From assembly GCA_954871525.1 (NCBI GenBank), contig OX940869.1, forward strand, positions 24,456,001-24,520,000: a stretch of DNA of 64,000 nt, written 5' to 3'. Positions 10,408-22,687 of this stretch are shown one piece after another (positions within the stretch are counted from its first letter, which is position 1; each line of letters begins with the position of its first letter). The position numbers and the translations under genes are program-made. Source of the stretch: Parietaria judaica (lineage: Eukaryota; Streptophyta; Magnoliopsida; Rosales; Urticaceae). The notes beneath the pieces are model-generated. The model ran no database searches. It saw only the letters and a list, made by a program, of their open reading frames with translations, and was not told the origin of the DNA.

Positions 10408-13400
10408 GGCGATCCAGAACCAGCCGACGGCGCGGCTGACCTCCGTCACGGACGTGAATGTCGACTCGCTGGTTCGCTGCGCGAGCCGCCTTAGTCTCAA
10501 GGACCTCTCTCACATGGCCATGGCTTGCAAGTACTTTCAAACCGTCGCCTACTCCGACTCCGTTTGGCTCCGCTGGTTCAGGTGATTTTCTGTAGGTTTT
10601 GTTAAGGAAATGCTCGAATTCAGGGCTTTGATGTTGTTAGTATGAACAGAGTGCTCGTTGTTTGTTTAGACTGCATTGGAAGAAAGAGGTGCCTTCGACT
10701 TGGTCTCAAACATCAGGAGTCAGGGAAGCGTATATAGCTAGGCATAGGGCAGTACAGCAGTTCAAGTTCAGTAATCCCTTCGTCATTGACGTGATTTTAG
10801 ACGAGAAGAGCTTCGGTAATATGTTGATGAGCAATAACGATATAGTATTTTCTCAGGTATTCAGCAAGTTCTGATCCGAAATCCGAATACTATTCCGATT
10901 TTGCTGGTGCTTTGAATCAACAACTACCGGTTCAGTTTTTGTAGCTTTAACCTTTTTGTGTTCCATTCAGAGCTCATCTATACAAGTGATTGGTGTTAAT
11001 GGCTTGTACAATTCCGAGCTAAACCGTCTAATGCTGAATGGTCATAAGGCGAGAATTACGTCTATGCGGTTAGAAATTTGTACTTCTGTATCGTGTAACA
11101 AAGTTCGTATATTTTAGAGGATAGCAAAAGAGAAAGAAGCTACCTATAAACTGAACAGCATGTTTAACCTTCAATTATTACGGAACTGCCAGGTTGTATC
11201 CCCTCCATGAAACGCCTATTTTTGGGACGGAGCTCGAGAGACATGATAATCTTTTGATAACTTCAAGCTGCGATCATACAATACGTTTGTGGTGGAAGGT
11301 ATTGTTGAACTGAAAGTTTTTTTTTTTTTTTTCACATTTTGTGTATAGATAATAAAGAAGTATTAACCCTCTAAAGCTCTAATTCTTGGGTTACTGTGAC
11401 TGGAAACCAGTAATTGATTCACCAATTTACTGAGGGTCTTATTATTAGTCTTTTTTTTTAGTTTTCAAAATCGTTCCGGAAATACTTGTTTTTAATCCTC
11501 ATAACTGAAAATCCACTTCTGGTTTTGAATATGTATAATAAACACGACACCAGAATGTCGGTTTCACCCTAGAAATCTTTAGATAGTAACAGCAGGACAT
11601 AGGAAAAGAAGAAAAGTGCTCAATTTTCATTCTGATTGGTAATAACAAGTAGATGAAGCAACCCACTATATCACCAAGCAAGTATCTTGTTCCGTCAGGG
11701 GCTATGGTGGAAGCGGATAGATTAGGTCGAATGAATCTTTCAAATTAAGGGCTTTATTCTAATTGGCGTTCTCTCTTTTTCCTCCATTATTTTTCGATCA
11801 TAGTGGATTTTTCTTTCCTCTTCCCGTGGTTTTTTTCATTCCAAATTGGGTTTCCACGTAAAATTCCTGTGTCGTTTTTTTTCTTTGCTTTCTTGTGTTC
11901 GATTTCTAACACAAAGCAACTCATATACCTAGTTTGTGGCAGGGTGTTTGCCAAAGATGTTTCAGAGGTCACAGCGGTCCGGTTTCGGCACTATCAGATA
12001 AGTTGGTAGGTGATGGCACGGGGAGAGTATTAGCGAGCGGAGGGGAAGATAGTACTGTTCGCCTTTGGTCACTTAGAGGAAAACGTGGTCAGCATGCTCT
12101 CAAGGCAACATTGTATGGGCATGAGAAACCCATAAAGCTGATGTCCGTTGCTGGGTATGAGTTTAATCACAATGCTCTAGTGTCCCTTAAATAAATAAAT
12201 AAAAAAAGCATTGCGACTAATGAGCCAAACCCAAACACTAAAACCAAATACACCAGCGGTAAATCACATTTAACATAAATAAATAAATAAATAAATTACA
12301 TAACATATTTAGTATATAGCCATGAATTAATAACTTAACATATTTAAATTAAAAAAAAAACTAATTAAATAAATAGCATGAAATAATTATTTAACCTTAT
12401 TAAGATAATTAAAATATGAAAATAGTGTTACGAAAGTGACGTGTTCTTTTTCACCCTACCGGCAGTCAGTGACATTTTCTTGTCTGGTCCTTCCAGGCAT
12501 AAAGCTTCTCTCTTGGCAACGGTTTCAAAAGATTCCAAGGTACTACTCTGTACAGAGTTTTGCTTTAAATCAACATATAATTGCTTTCCTGATGTATCTG
12601 TTTCATTTAAAAAAATAAGTGAAATTTCTAATAATTCTAACGGTAAACGAGAAATTGCAATCCTACATTACTAGCTCTCACCTTGTACAAGACTAAGTGT
12701 AACGGTGACAATGTATGAGAAATTTTAATATAATTTATCTCGTTGATGTCAAAACAGTTATTCCTATATTTGTATTAGTACGTGACTACGTGTAAAAAAG
12801 ATCTACTAGGATACATCCGATGCTCGTATTTCTCAATAATATCATCTCTACGTGTGGTCTAACAGGTGAGAGTTTGGGACACAAGCACAGCCACGACATC
12901 ACCGTCAGCCTCTCGGTCATCTTGCTGTGTGGGAATGACTTCCATTCCTGGCGTACCTGTCAACATGAAGTGCCACGAATCGGTGCTCTATATCGGTAGT
13001 GACACCACCATCGTTGCCATAGACTTGAGAACAATGCAAAAGGTCATCACTGCATCGATGGAGAAATCGGAACTCTACTCGTTCGAGGCTTTGCTTTCCA
13101 AGTCTCTAATCTGCACAGGCAGTAATGGCAGGTAATATATCTACCTACACGTATTGACCCTTTTTTTCCGATCACTGAGATAAGGGGTGAAACTGGTGTT
13201 ATAACTCTGGCACTTTTTTTATATAAAAAATTGTATATTTGGATCTCAAATTTCAACGGTGACTGGAAAACCGCTTTAACACTAAATTTGAATGAAAATA
13301 ATAAAAACAATATTTAACCAAATGTTAGGATTTAGAATCTAATAAAGCAAAATGTCAAATATATATTTTTGTTCTAAATTTTTTTTTTCTTTGAAAAATG

Positions 13401-14072
13401 AATCAATAATTAATGAGAAATAACTATAATTGGTTCTTTATAATGCTTAAAGTTGATGCATAGAGTTTCAATTGCAGTGTGTGATGAAAACCGAAAACTG
13501 TATTCGATTATTAAATGGTTTCTTTGGAACGCGGATTATATGTCTTCAACTTGCAGAAATCGGATTAGGCGGATTACTATTTGGTTTGAAATCGGATCTG
13601 TGGAAAAATCTCACTGCTTGTTTTAACATAATCAACTTGCAGTGCAATGCTTTGGGATATCAGGCGAACTCGAGGAGCCGTAAGGCCAGAACCGGTAGCG
13701 GACATGGACGGGCACTCCGGCCCAGTGACTCTGCTGCATATGGATCCCTACAAGATAGTCACGGCCAGCCACAACGACGCTGCTGTGAGCGTTTGGGAGG
13801 CAGGCACCGGCGCACAGACCAACTCCTTGGGCTGCGGGAACCACAAGGAGGCTACACACTCAGGGTGCTTTGCTATGGCCGTCGATGGGTCTCGGATTGT
13901 CACGGCCAGCAGCGACCGAGGTTGGGGTCTGGTGCGCTTCCGGGACTTCTTCGATGCCTCTTCCCCTGCCGCTCGCCGAGACCATGGTGATCGTGTTTCG
14001 CGGTTTTGGGATCCCGATTTCTACAGTGATTCTGAGACTGATGTGGATGAGGATCGGGAAGTGGTTCAGTAA
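10343..14072 (+). CDS. F-box/WD40 repeat protein (At3g52030-like)
   Basis: Eight exons join in phase: 10343-10581, 10670-10856, 10971-11068, 11193-11298, 11943-12154, 12497-12539, 12866-13131 and 13643-14072. They encode about 526 residues. An N-terminal serine tract of about 18 is encoded by (TCATCG)n. An F-box follows at residues 38-80 (LVRCASRLSLKDLSHMAMAC), then WD repeats with GH...WD-type signatures: NGHKARITSM, RGHSGPVSAL...DSTVRLW, YGHEKPIKLM...DSKVRVWD, DGHSGPVTLL...VSVWEA. The tail is acidic (DSETDVDEDRE). Such proteins usually act as substrate receptors of SCF ubiquitin ligases. From memory the closest known plant architecture is Arabidopsis At3g52030. The start is the first ATG before the serine tract, preceded by a pyrimidine-rich leader. 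No substrate can be inferred. Confidence 0.85.
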
Positions 14073-14488
14073 CAGTTGGCCAGGCCTGGCTCTTTTTTAG
14101 CTTTAATTCCGGACAGCCTAAAAGGGTCAAGATCTGCACGCCCGTTTCCTTAACCATAAGCTGGTCAAAACTAGCTTTCGGGTGACCAGCTTGCCTATGC
14201 AATTGCCCGGGCGAGACAGCTCGCACGAGAAGAAACGTGACACTGGAACCTCAGAAGTCTTACTGAGAAGTCCGCAAAGAGAAGGCTAGGTCACTCAATG
14301 CTCCGAGACTTCCGAGACCGCGACTTGATGTTGCGTCCGAGCTCCAACGACGACCTGGCAACTCGAACCTCATTTCAACCAATTATTTAATAGCCCTGTG
14401 AAAGTTAATTAATTTAATTAAAGAGAGGGTGGCCGAGGAGAAAAATCGCGCGGTACATGACTAGCTCGGTAGCGGCGACGAGGGACGG

Positions 14489-14556
<68 letters not shown>

Positions 14557-15476
14557 TATTATATAAAAGGCAATTCTGACGTATGATTGGTTCTTGTGAA
14601 TGTAATCTCAATCATCTCGAATTAGTCGTGAGTTTTAAATATCAATAAAAATTTCTGGTGTCTGTCTTTAATGTTACCATATTCTTCATTAATATCCAAA
14701 AGATCAACAATCTTATTTTCCAACATATTTTCATTATTCTTATAAAGAACTTGAAAATAAAAATTCATCTAAAGTCGCTTAAAACTAAGAAATGACTCTT
14801 AATTACCTTCTTTTTATCGTTCTCTCTCTCGTAGCGATTGTTTAACGGAAATCTGTATTGTGACTTGTGAGTGACTCGAACAACATGAACACCCATTGTT
14901 TAAGCAATGAATTTGCGGTGATTAGACACGAAAAACTTAATTTCTAATATGTATTACAAGGCCATGATGACACAAATAATCTCTTCAAACTGAAAAAAAA
15001 ATTATCTAAAAAATTGCAAAAATAAAAAACAAATTACAATATTCTCTTTTTTTTTTTTTTTTTGGAAAAAATTCTCAATTACACAAGTAATTAAATTTTT
15101 TCATTGACTTTGTACCGTGAAGTTTCATGTGACTAGGTATGTTTTGACAATTTTTCTCTCATATTAACTTTTCTTTTTCTTTCTATTTTAATCGCGTGGA
15201 GACAAAATTGACGTATATTGCTTTAATTTTTGCATCATAGAACACGTTTTGACTACTATGCAAGAATTTAGTGTTCGTCGACTCTTTGAAATTTTCGGTA
15301 AAAAGAGACAAAAACATGGTCCAATCATATGTTGCCACGTAAAACTTCGCGATATAAAATTAATAAATTAATTACTTAAGCCTAAATTTTCCACATCATA
15401 AAACGAAAATATAAATCATAATTTTTTGTAAAGTATGAATATTTTTGCAACAAATATCCTTCTTGAATAATAATTG
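14073..15476. other. Intergenic DNA with (ATT)n microsatellite
   Basis: F-box/WD40 3' UTR, then AT-rich DNA. A long ATT run occupies about 14489-14562. A poly-T run lies near 15050. No gene seen. Confidence 0.5.
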
Positions 15477-15884
15477 CGGCAATAATGCACAACCTTTGAT
15501 CAACAGGGATTTTAGGTCCCAAACCTTTCAAAGTGTTGGCAAAAATGCACAACCTGCGTTGACCGTGAAATTTGTTGGTCCTTCTGGTAAGGACGTTAAC
15601 TGTGCTGATGTGGCATTGTATTATTGTCAAATGGATAGCCAATTGTGCAGGAGATGACAAGTTAAGCATTAATTAACATAACCTAAACTGCGGTATATAC
15701 CGCAATTTACCCTATTAAGTTATGTTAATTAATGTTACACTTGACACCTCATGTCCAGTTGGCTATCCATTTGGCAATAACATGATGCCACATCAGCAAA
15801 AGTTAACATTATTAACAAAAGGACCAACGAATTTCACGGTCAACGCTGTTGACCAAAGTTGTGCATTATTGCCGCAATTTATAA
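15477..15884. mobile_element. Fold-back MITE-like element, copy 1
   Basis: The left arm starts near TTGCGGCAATAATGCACAAC and the right arm ends with its complement near 15880. The arms are long, diverged inverted repeats sharing the CGTTGACCGTGAAATT and GATGTGGCAT segments in opposite orientation. They meet at a palindrome, GCGGTATATACCGC, at about 15692. The left arm carries an extra segment of about 70 bp. The ends resemble those of the elements at 46.4 and 57.6 kb (TAATTRCGGCAA, then CAACCTTTGRTCAA). The target duplication is unclear. Confidence 0.65.
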
Positions 15885-16269
15885 ATAATAATAATATCCT
15901 TCTCATCAATCATCGGGCAAATCGCAACAATGACCTTATTTGGGATTTGGTAGAGGTTTATACCCTCGGTACTGTTCACATGTTTGGTTCATACCCTTCA
16001 TTAAACGATGTGGGGCCCTTTGCAGTTCGTTGGGCTCAATTTTCTCTCTCCTCTTATTTTATTATTTTTTCTCTCTCCTCTTTTTTAATATTCTTTCTTT
16101 CCCGCCATGTTTCTCTCTCTTCTGTTATTCGTCTTCTTCTTCGACCCCCCAATTGCCGAGAAACCCTAAGCTCCCATTGTTTCTTCTTCATTTTCTGCGC
16201 TACACAGCCAACGATTAGCGAATCTTTCAGCTCTATCGTATATCAAGAATTGACTCATTCGAAGGTTAG

Positions 16270-16700
16270 CCCAGTTTGATAAAGTAATCGTAATATTGTT
16301 TTCAATTTCTGGATAACATATAGCGGTATGAATATCTTATGTTATGGTACCGAAACCTGTAGGCCGGTTTTAGGTCTTACACAGTGAATCCTTAATTTTA
16401 AACTATGAACTAAGGTTAGCCAGTGTAATCAAGTAATTTAATTGCTGTTTTCAATTGCTGGATAAAATATAGCGGTATGAATGTTTTGTGTAGCGGTACC
16501 GATATACGTAGGCCGAGTATAAACAATAAACTAAGGTTATCCGGTTATAGCGGTATTAATATATTATGTAGCGGTACCTATATCTGCATGCCGAATTTAG
16601 GTCGTACTCTAAGAATCCTTAAGTATAAACTAAGTTGCAAACATACCGCTATGCTATGATATAGTTGTATCCTATAAGCCTATAGCGGTTTAATTTAAGA
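16270..16700. repeat. TAGCGGTA-rich repeats in the MURA leader
   Basis: Three diverged units begin ATAGCGGTATGAAT or ATAGCGGTATTAAT (about 16320, 16470, 16547), followed by a GGTACC-type block and CTAAGGTTA. Seven AGCGGT/ACCGCT copies were counted. The tract lies between a likely splice donor near 16265 (AAG|GTTAGC) and the acceptor at 16722-16723, so it is probably a 5'-leader intron. Confidence 0.7.
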
Positions 16701-16724
16701 TTGAAGTATTTTTTCGTTTGCAGG

Positions 16725-18869
16725 ATGGATATTTACCATTTGATTGTCAGTGTTGGCGGAAAGTGGATTTTCAGTAGAGATTGTTACAAGTGGTTGTGGG
16801 AGGGAATAAGTGATACTGCGAATGCTGTTACCGTTTCACAGTCTGCTTTTAACAACATTTCTGATTTGAAGGAGTTTTTATATAACAAGTTTGATATTGT
16901 CCGACAATATGATTTGAAGGTAACTTATTACCCAGCTGATCGCAGTACTCAGCCAGTAGTCATTGCTGATGAACCTGACTTCGAATCATATATTATGACA
17001 CCGGATACACCGTCAAGGTTGAAACAGCTGTTTGTCGAGCTACTGAAAAAGGTATCTCCTGAAGTAGGTACCGAACAAACAACATTTGTGCAAGAAGAGT
17101 ACCGGGTGCGGCATGTCGACGTACCGGATGCTGTTTCGTCCCCGGATGCAGAAGGTGTGATATTGTCGCCAATGAGAGTGTGTTCTAATAACTTTGCGGG
17201 ATCCTCTACTTTTCCTATCGGTTTCGAGTCGGGGAAAGAAGGATCGGTGCATAGTTTTCCCGATGGTATGGATCTTATAATTGGTCAGGAGTTTGCATCA
17301 AAGGCTGAGTTGAAAAGTGTTGTGTCCGAGGGTGCTGCAGGACGCTTCGGAGTGAAGTTGATAAAGTCGGACAAGAAATTATACGTGGTCAAATGCCTCG
17401 ATGAGACATGCGGTTGGAGTTTAAGTGCAGCGCTGAGGGCAGAGGGGAGGTTTAGAATACGTACATGTCACAGCGTCCACACTTGTTCCAAAGACGCACG
17501 ACAAGGTTTACGCCAGGCCACTTCGTCATTGGTTTCCGATGAGATCATAAGCAGATACAGTGACCGAAATATGGAAATACCAGACCCGAATGAGATCCGA
17601 AGGCATATGGCAGATAAGGGTTACAAAATCAGTTACTGGATGGCTACGAGTGGCAAGATACTTGCCGACTACAAGATTAGAGGTACCCCTGGCCAGAATT
17701 TCGCGTTGTTACCGGCGTTTCTTTTTATGGTTGAAAATCAAAACCCGGGTTCCGTGACCTCAATTAAATGTAACCTAGAAAGGGCATTTGTTTCGTGGCA
17801 TTATACGCATCGATTCAAGGATTCAAAAGTATGAGGAAGGTTATTTCGATCGCCGCACATCGCATGAGTGACGAGTACCAAAGTACCTTACTCGTGGCAA
17901 GCGCTACTGATGGCAATCACACAGTTTTTCCACTCGCTTTTGGTATTTTATTTTATGAGCGGATCGAATCGTGGGAAGAGTTTTTAGAAGATCTGAGAGC
18001 AGCGATTCCGGAAACAAGTGAGTTGGTCATCGTAACGGATAGTTGCAGACCCATCAAGAATGCGTGCAGAAAGGTGTATCGGTTGGCAACTCATGGATTC
18101 TATCCTTATCTCATCCAAGTACACTTGCAAGGCAAGTTTAAAGCGAAGAGATTAGTTAATAAGTTTTGGGAACTGGCGACGGTATATACCAGGGCTGAAT
18201 TCGATAGAAATTGGAGCGAGTTCCAACAGAGGTTTCCTGAGCAGAGATCGATGGGCGAGGGCGTACTACTTGGAGAAAAGGTATGACATAATAACTTCAA
18301 ACGGTGATAAACAGGTGCATGATTTTATGGAGACAGCTGGAGAATATCCTATACTTACCCTGTTACATGAGTGTTTGAAGATGGTAGCCACACGGATAAA
18401 AAAATATCATGAACATAGTACAGAATGTGCTAACCGATCGTCCTCTTTAGTCACTCCGAACACTGAGCATAAGCTTCGAGAGAACATGAAAGCGTCTGAG
18501 AAAATGATGGCCACTAAAGGTTTCGAACAATCGTGGGAAGTGAGGAGTAGCGGAGAGTTTAAGGTGGTAGATATTGTAGGCAAGACATGCTCGTGCAACA
18601 AATTTAACTTCGATGGGTACCCATGTGCGCATGCCATCAGCGCAATCACCAGTGCAGGGAAAAACATTCACGATTTCTGTCATGCTTTCTACAGTTTCAA
18701 CCACTGGTGGCTTTTGTATTCTTCGCCCGTAAATGTTATCGAGCTTAATAACGACTGGATGATACCTACTTCTGTTACTGCTAATTTTCCGAAGATTGAA
18801 CCGCCTAACAGCAAAAAAAAAAAAAAAAAAGAGGAAGAAACAAGAGGAAAAGACTACCGAGGAGAGTGA
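16725..18869 (+). pseudogene. MURA transposase of the VANDAL-like MULE (frameshifted)
   Basis: The ATG at 16725 directly follows a splice acceptor and begins MDIYHLIVSVGGKW. An N-terminal PB1-like part is followed by the Mutator DNA-binding domain, a zinc finger of the C-C-H-C kind (VVKCLDETCGW ... CHSVHTC). The frame then shifts near 17795 and again near 18255-18270. The catalytic domain spans the second frame (LYASIQGF ... LLVASATDGNHTVFPLAFGI ... VIVTDSCRPIKNAC). The SWIM zinc finger is in the third (CSCNKFNFDGYPCAHA). The first catalytic Asp, expected in a DGTHL-like motif, is replaced by an AAHRM segment; the second Asp (VTDSC) remains. The C-terminus is lysine/glutamate-rich, with a poly-A run near 18813. 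Two frameshifts and a lost catalytic residue make this copy inactive. Confidence 0.88.
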
Positions 18870-20130
18870 CGGAAGTATGAGCTGCATATGTAATTTATTA
18901 TTTATAAGCAGAAGGAAATGTACGTTTAAATTTATTACATCGTTTTAGTACATACTGCTAGACGTTTTACGTAAGCGGTACGTACAACTATATCTAACTT
19001 AATATCAATATATATTTATTACATGCAGTACGTACCGCAAGTTGTTATACGTGTCGCTAGTACTTTTACGTACCGCTAGTTGTTTTACGTACCGCTAGAA
19101 ATATCTTTGATTGCGGAATATATATCAATCTTTAAAAAGCAAGATTCTATTCGTCTAGTTACATACCGCTAGACGTCATTGGTAAGTACCGCTATATATC
19201 TAACTATTTTGTTTTCCATCTAATAACGGATCTGAGTTGAAATATCACTTTAATACGAAAGCAGTCGCATATAATGTTGATGTCTTCATCCGAGATGTCA
19301 ATACATTAATACCGCCGCTTACAATACATGAAAATAAAATAATGAATACTTCGGTTACAATACAAAACAGCAAAATAATTAGTAGCGTCATCCGAGATGT
19401 CAATACTGGACTTCACCGCAAAATACCGGAGCCATCGTTCTGCCCAAAAATACGCTACACTCTACCGACCTGCTCGACCTTTAATGATAGCATCTAGTAT
19501 ATACCGCTACAGACAAAAAAAAAAATTCGAATCGTTCAACGTCTCTCGCAATAAAGAGAAGCACGGGGCGAAAGAAAAGTTAAATACGCCAAAAAACTTT
19601 TGTCGTATTTAATTTTGATTTCATTCGCCCGGTATTCCTCGTTATTGAGAGTTAAAGGGACGGATTCATAAATTAATATTTTCATTATATAATAAATGCT
19701 AATACTAAGGTCGAGCTGGAAAGTAAAGGGCATCATATTTTTGGCCGACATAATGGCTCGGGGTGCTTCGGATCGAGTGTGAGATATACAAAACTGATGG
19801 TGACGTTACTGTTACATCGTCTGCGTGAATAAAAAAATTCAAAGAAATGATGTTAAGGTCACGAAATAAATAACGTACAAATAGTAAAGCTTTGTAGAGG
19901 TAAACAATATAAGTAAGTACCAATATTCAAATTCGATGACTTCGGGGACGGCGACGGCGACGGGTTGAGCCACACGAGCATCTAGGAAGATTAAGCTGAA
20001 GCATGGTAACCTGGTCCCCAAAGACAAATCAGATCTGTAAGCTGCCCGACAAGAAACTCTTACGACTCTAATTGTGGTCTATTGAATCAGCAATTTCGGT
20101 ACGTTCAATTTTTTTTACTATCTCGAGGGG
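18870..20130. other. MULE interior, non-coding, with TACCGCTA motifs
   Basis: No gene seen. TACCGCT-type motifs cluster at 18974, 19072, 19089, 19165, 19188 and 19503. A diverged inverted duplication pairs about 19420-19490 with 19710-19780. Confidence 0.5.
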
Positions 20131-21056
20131 TACAAGTAGAACGTAATTATTGCTTCGAAACCTTCACGCATGGTTGGTTAACCATTTTAATGTCCTCGAG
20201 GGGCACCACCAACTACTCAATTGGGTGAACAATTACTCATGACCACCGACCCGTATTAAATGAACCTATGCGTATCAAATCGCGGGGGGGTGGACGCGTG
20301 GATGTAAATATTTCAATTAAAATGTTCGGGAAAACCCGAAACACTAGCAACCGCTAGAAGGTTTCCGTCGTCTACCGCTACGCCTATCTGTTCGACCGCT
20401 ACTGCGTCCCGATAGCGGTTTGCACGATCCTTCAACGAAATTTGAGGAGGCGTCACAAAATTGATACGTGTTGATGTCCGTATAATAATTACAAGTAGAA
20501 TGTAATTATTGCTTCGAAACCTTCACGCATGGTTGGTTAACCATCTTAATGTCCTCGAGGGGCACCACTAACTACTCAATTGGGTAAACAATTACTCATG
20601 ACCACCGACCCGTATTAAATGAACCTATGCGTATCAAATCGCGGGGGGGTGGACGCGTGGATGTAAATATTTCAATTAAAATGTTCGGGAAAACCCGAAA
20701 CACTAGCAACCCCTAGAAGGACTCCGTCGTCTACCGCTACGCCTATCTGTTCGACCGCTACTGCGTCCCGATAGCGGTTTGCACGATCCTTCAACGAAAT
20801 TTGAGGAGGCGTCACAAAATTGATACGTGTTGATGTCCGTATAATAATTACAAGTAGAACGTAATTAGTACTTCGAAACCTTCACGCATGGTTGGTTAAC
20901 CATCTTAATGTCCTCGAGGGGCACCACCAACTACTCAATTGGGTGAACAATTACTCATGACCACCGACCCGTATTAAATGAACCTATGCGTATCAACCTA
21001 CGCCTATCTGTTCGACCGCTACTGCTTCCCGATAGCGGTTTGCACGATACTTCAAC
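20131..21056 (+). repeat. Tandem repeat, 359-bp unit, about 2.6 copies
   Basis: The units start at 20131, 20490 and 20849 with TACAAGTAGAAYGTAATTA, a spacing of 359 bp each time. The first two copies differ at only a few positions. The third lost an internal block of about 140 bp, from the CGTATCAA position to the CTACGCCTATCTG position. Each full unit contains several ACCGCT/AGCGGT motifs, so the array multiplies the element's signature motif. Confidence 0.9.
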
Positions 21057-21154
21057 GAAACCTTCGAAACCTCTACACGTAGTTCCTTTCTACCGCTAAC
21101 TATTTTCTCTTACCGTTATTCTCCGTGTAAGTACCAATATACCCTCACTAGTAC

Positions 21155-21160
21155 TATAAA
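21155..21160 (+). promoter_or_regulatory. Candidate TATA box of the unrecognised MULE ORF
   Basis: TATAAA lies about 110 bp upstream of the ATG at 21268, after the tandem array. The spacing suits a plant promoter with a leader of 75-80 bases. This is inference from sequence only. Confidence 0.4.
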
Positions 21161-21267
21161 ACGGCAACGAAACAAACCCTAAAGTGCAATCTCAATTCAC
21201 GCCGCTTTCCTGGACCACTTTGGAAACCCTCATCCAAATTTAGTTCTGTCCGTAACCGAAATTTAAC

Positions 21268-21870
21268 ATGTTTGAACTCAACCACCCAAGGCATTCATGT
21301 TTGTCAACGCGCCCCCGTCTCCGTCATCGTCGTAAGCTTTCTTTAAAGCATTTCTTTATTCTCATATTTTAAAAAAAAATTAGCCGGATTCTAACTTCCT
21401 TGTTCATTTGTCTTCCGTTTATCAGGGTACGACTTAACTGAGCCATTATGCTACACAAAAAAATAGCTGCGACCCGTGAAGAACACCCGACATGCCCATC
21501 GGGGAAGTACGAAGAAAGCCCAAGTACGAACATGTTATGCGTTGCAAAGCGTGTTCGCCATCAATTCTGCCGTCGGACTCGCAGCGGTGCTGACAGACAC
21601 AAACTATTGAATTATGGACATTTTGTCTATAGTTCAATGGCTTCTGTCTGTCCGGTGTTCATTTTTTCTTATGAACACCGGCCTTGTTGCCACTTTCTGT
21701 CGGGGACGAATCTCGAGGAAGAATGGTCCAGCTATCAATTCTTCACTGGATATTATAAGGCTTATCAAGCTCCCTCCTCCGGTTTTATACGAGTTGTTTT
21801 TATCCACGGTTGGTCCCTATATCAACCCGTCCGTCAGGGAAGTACGAAACATGTATGCTTCGAGGGTGTC
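21268..21870 (+). pseudogene. Unrecognised two-exon ORF inside the MULE, with stops
   Basis: An ATG at 21268 opens a frame that reaches a donor after 21331 (C|GTAAGC). The acceptor at 21424-21425 restores the same frame, which runs to about 21870 with two in-frame stops: TAG at 21464 and TGA at 21608. The longest open part reads MDILSIVQWLLSV, FFLMNTGLVATF, PPPVLYELFLSTVGPY and NPSVREVRNMY. I do not recognise a domain. A TATA-like box, an intron and an open frame with few stops suggest a once real gene. Its place between the MURA and DUF1985/Ulp1 genes makes a VANB-like accessory gene or a captured host fragment possible. A coincidental ORF is not excluded. Confidence 0.4.
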
Positions 21871-21989
21871 CTATGCATTTATATTTGTATTTGTTTTTTT
21901 TTTAATATTTTTGTATTTTTATTGTTTAATAAACAAAATTCAAAACAATACAAATTGTATTCTTGTATTTGTATTCCAATTAAATTATT

Positions 21990-22687
21990 ACTTACACAGC
22001 GGCAAGTATCGATTTATATAGCGGCAAGTATCTATTTCCATAGCGGCAATCGTATGCTTAATACACAACGCTAATAAACAGTAATCCAAAGTATCTATTA
22101 TATAGTTACATAGCAGTATTTGTATATTTACAAAGCGGTAAGAATGTCTATACGCATCGTTAAGTGTCTATTTACATAGCCGTAATCGTATTTTTAATAC
22201 ACAACGCGAATGATATTTACTAATTTTGTATTCTTTAATAAGCAATAATCCATACAATAGCGGTAAGTGTCTATTATATAGCGGCAAGTAACTCTTCACG
22301 TAGAGGTAAGTTGTATTTACATAGCGGTAATCATGTTCTCGATTTATATAGCGGCAAGAATGTTTTTACATAGCGGTAATCGTATTTTTAATACACAACG
22401 CGAATGATGTTTACTAATTTTGTATCCTTTAATAAGCAATAATCCATACAATAGCGGTAAGTCTCTATTATATAGCGGCAAGTATCTCTTCACATAGCGG
22501 TATGTTTGTATTTACATAGCGGTAATTGTATATTTACGAAAAGGTAAGAATTTATTTACGCATCGGTTAGTGTCTATTTACATAGCGGTAATCGTTTTTT
22601 TAATACACAATGCGAATGATATTTACTAATTTTGTATTCTTTAATAAGAAATAATCCAAACAATAGCGGTAAGTATCTGCGTAGCGG
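21990..22687. repeat. TAGCGGTA/TAGCGGCA motif array downstream of the Ulp1 gene
   Basis: The phrase ATAGCGGTAA or ATAGCGGCAAG recurs every 25-60 bp. A larger unit, TAATACACAACGCGAATGAT followed by TACTAATTTTGTAT, recurs near 22190, 22390 and 22600. About ten AGCGGT copies and several AGCGGC variants were counted. The array ends at the stop region of the minus-strand Ulp1 gene. Confidence 0.8.

Noticed and set aside
14414..14611. Poly-Asn ORF near 14.5 kb
   Set aside because: It is the translation of an (ATT)n/(AAT)n microsatellite.
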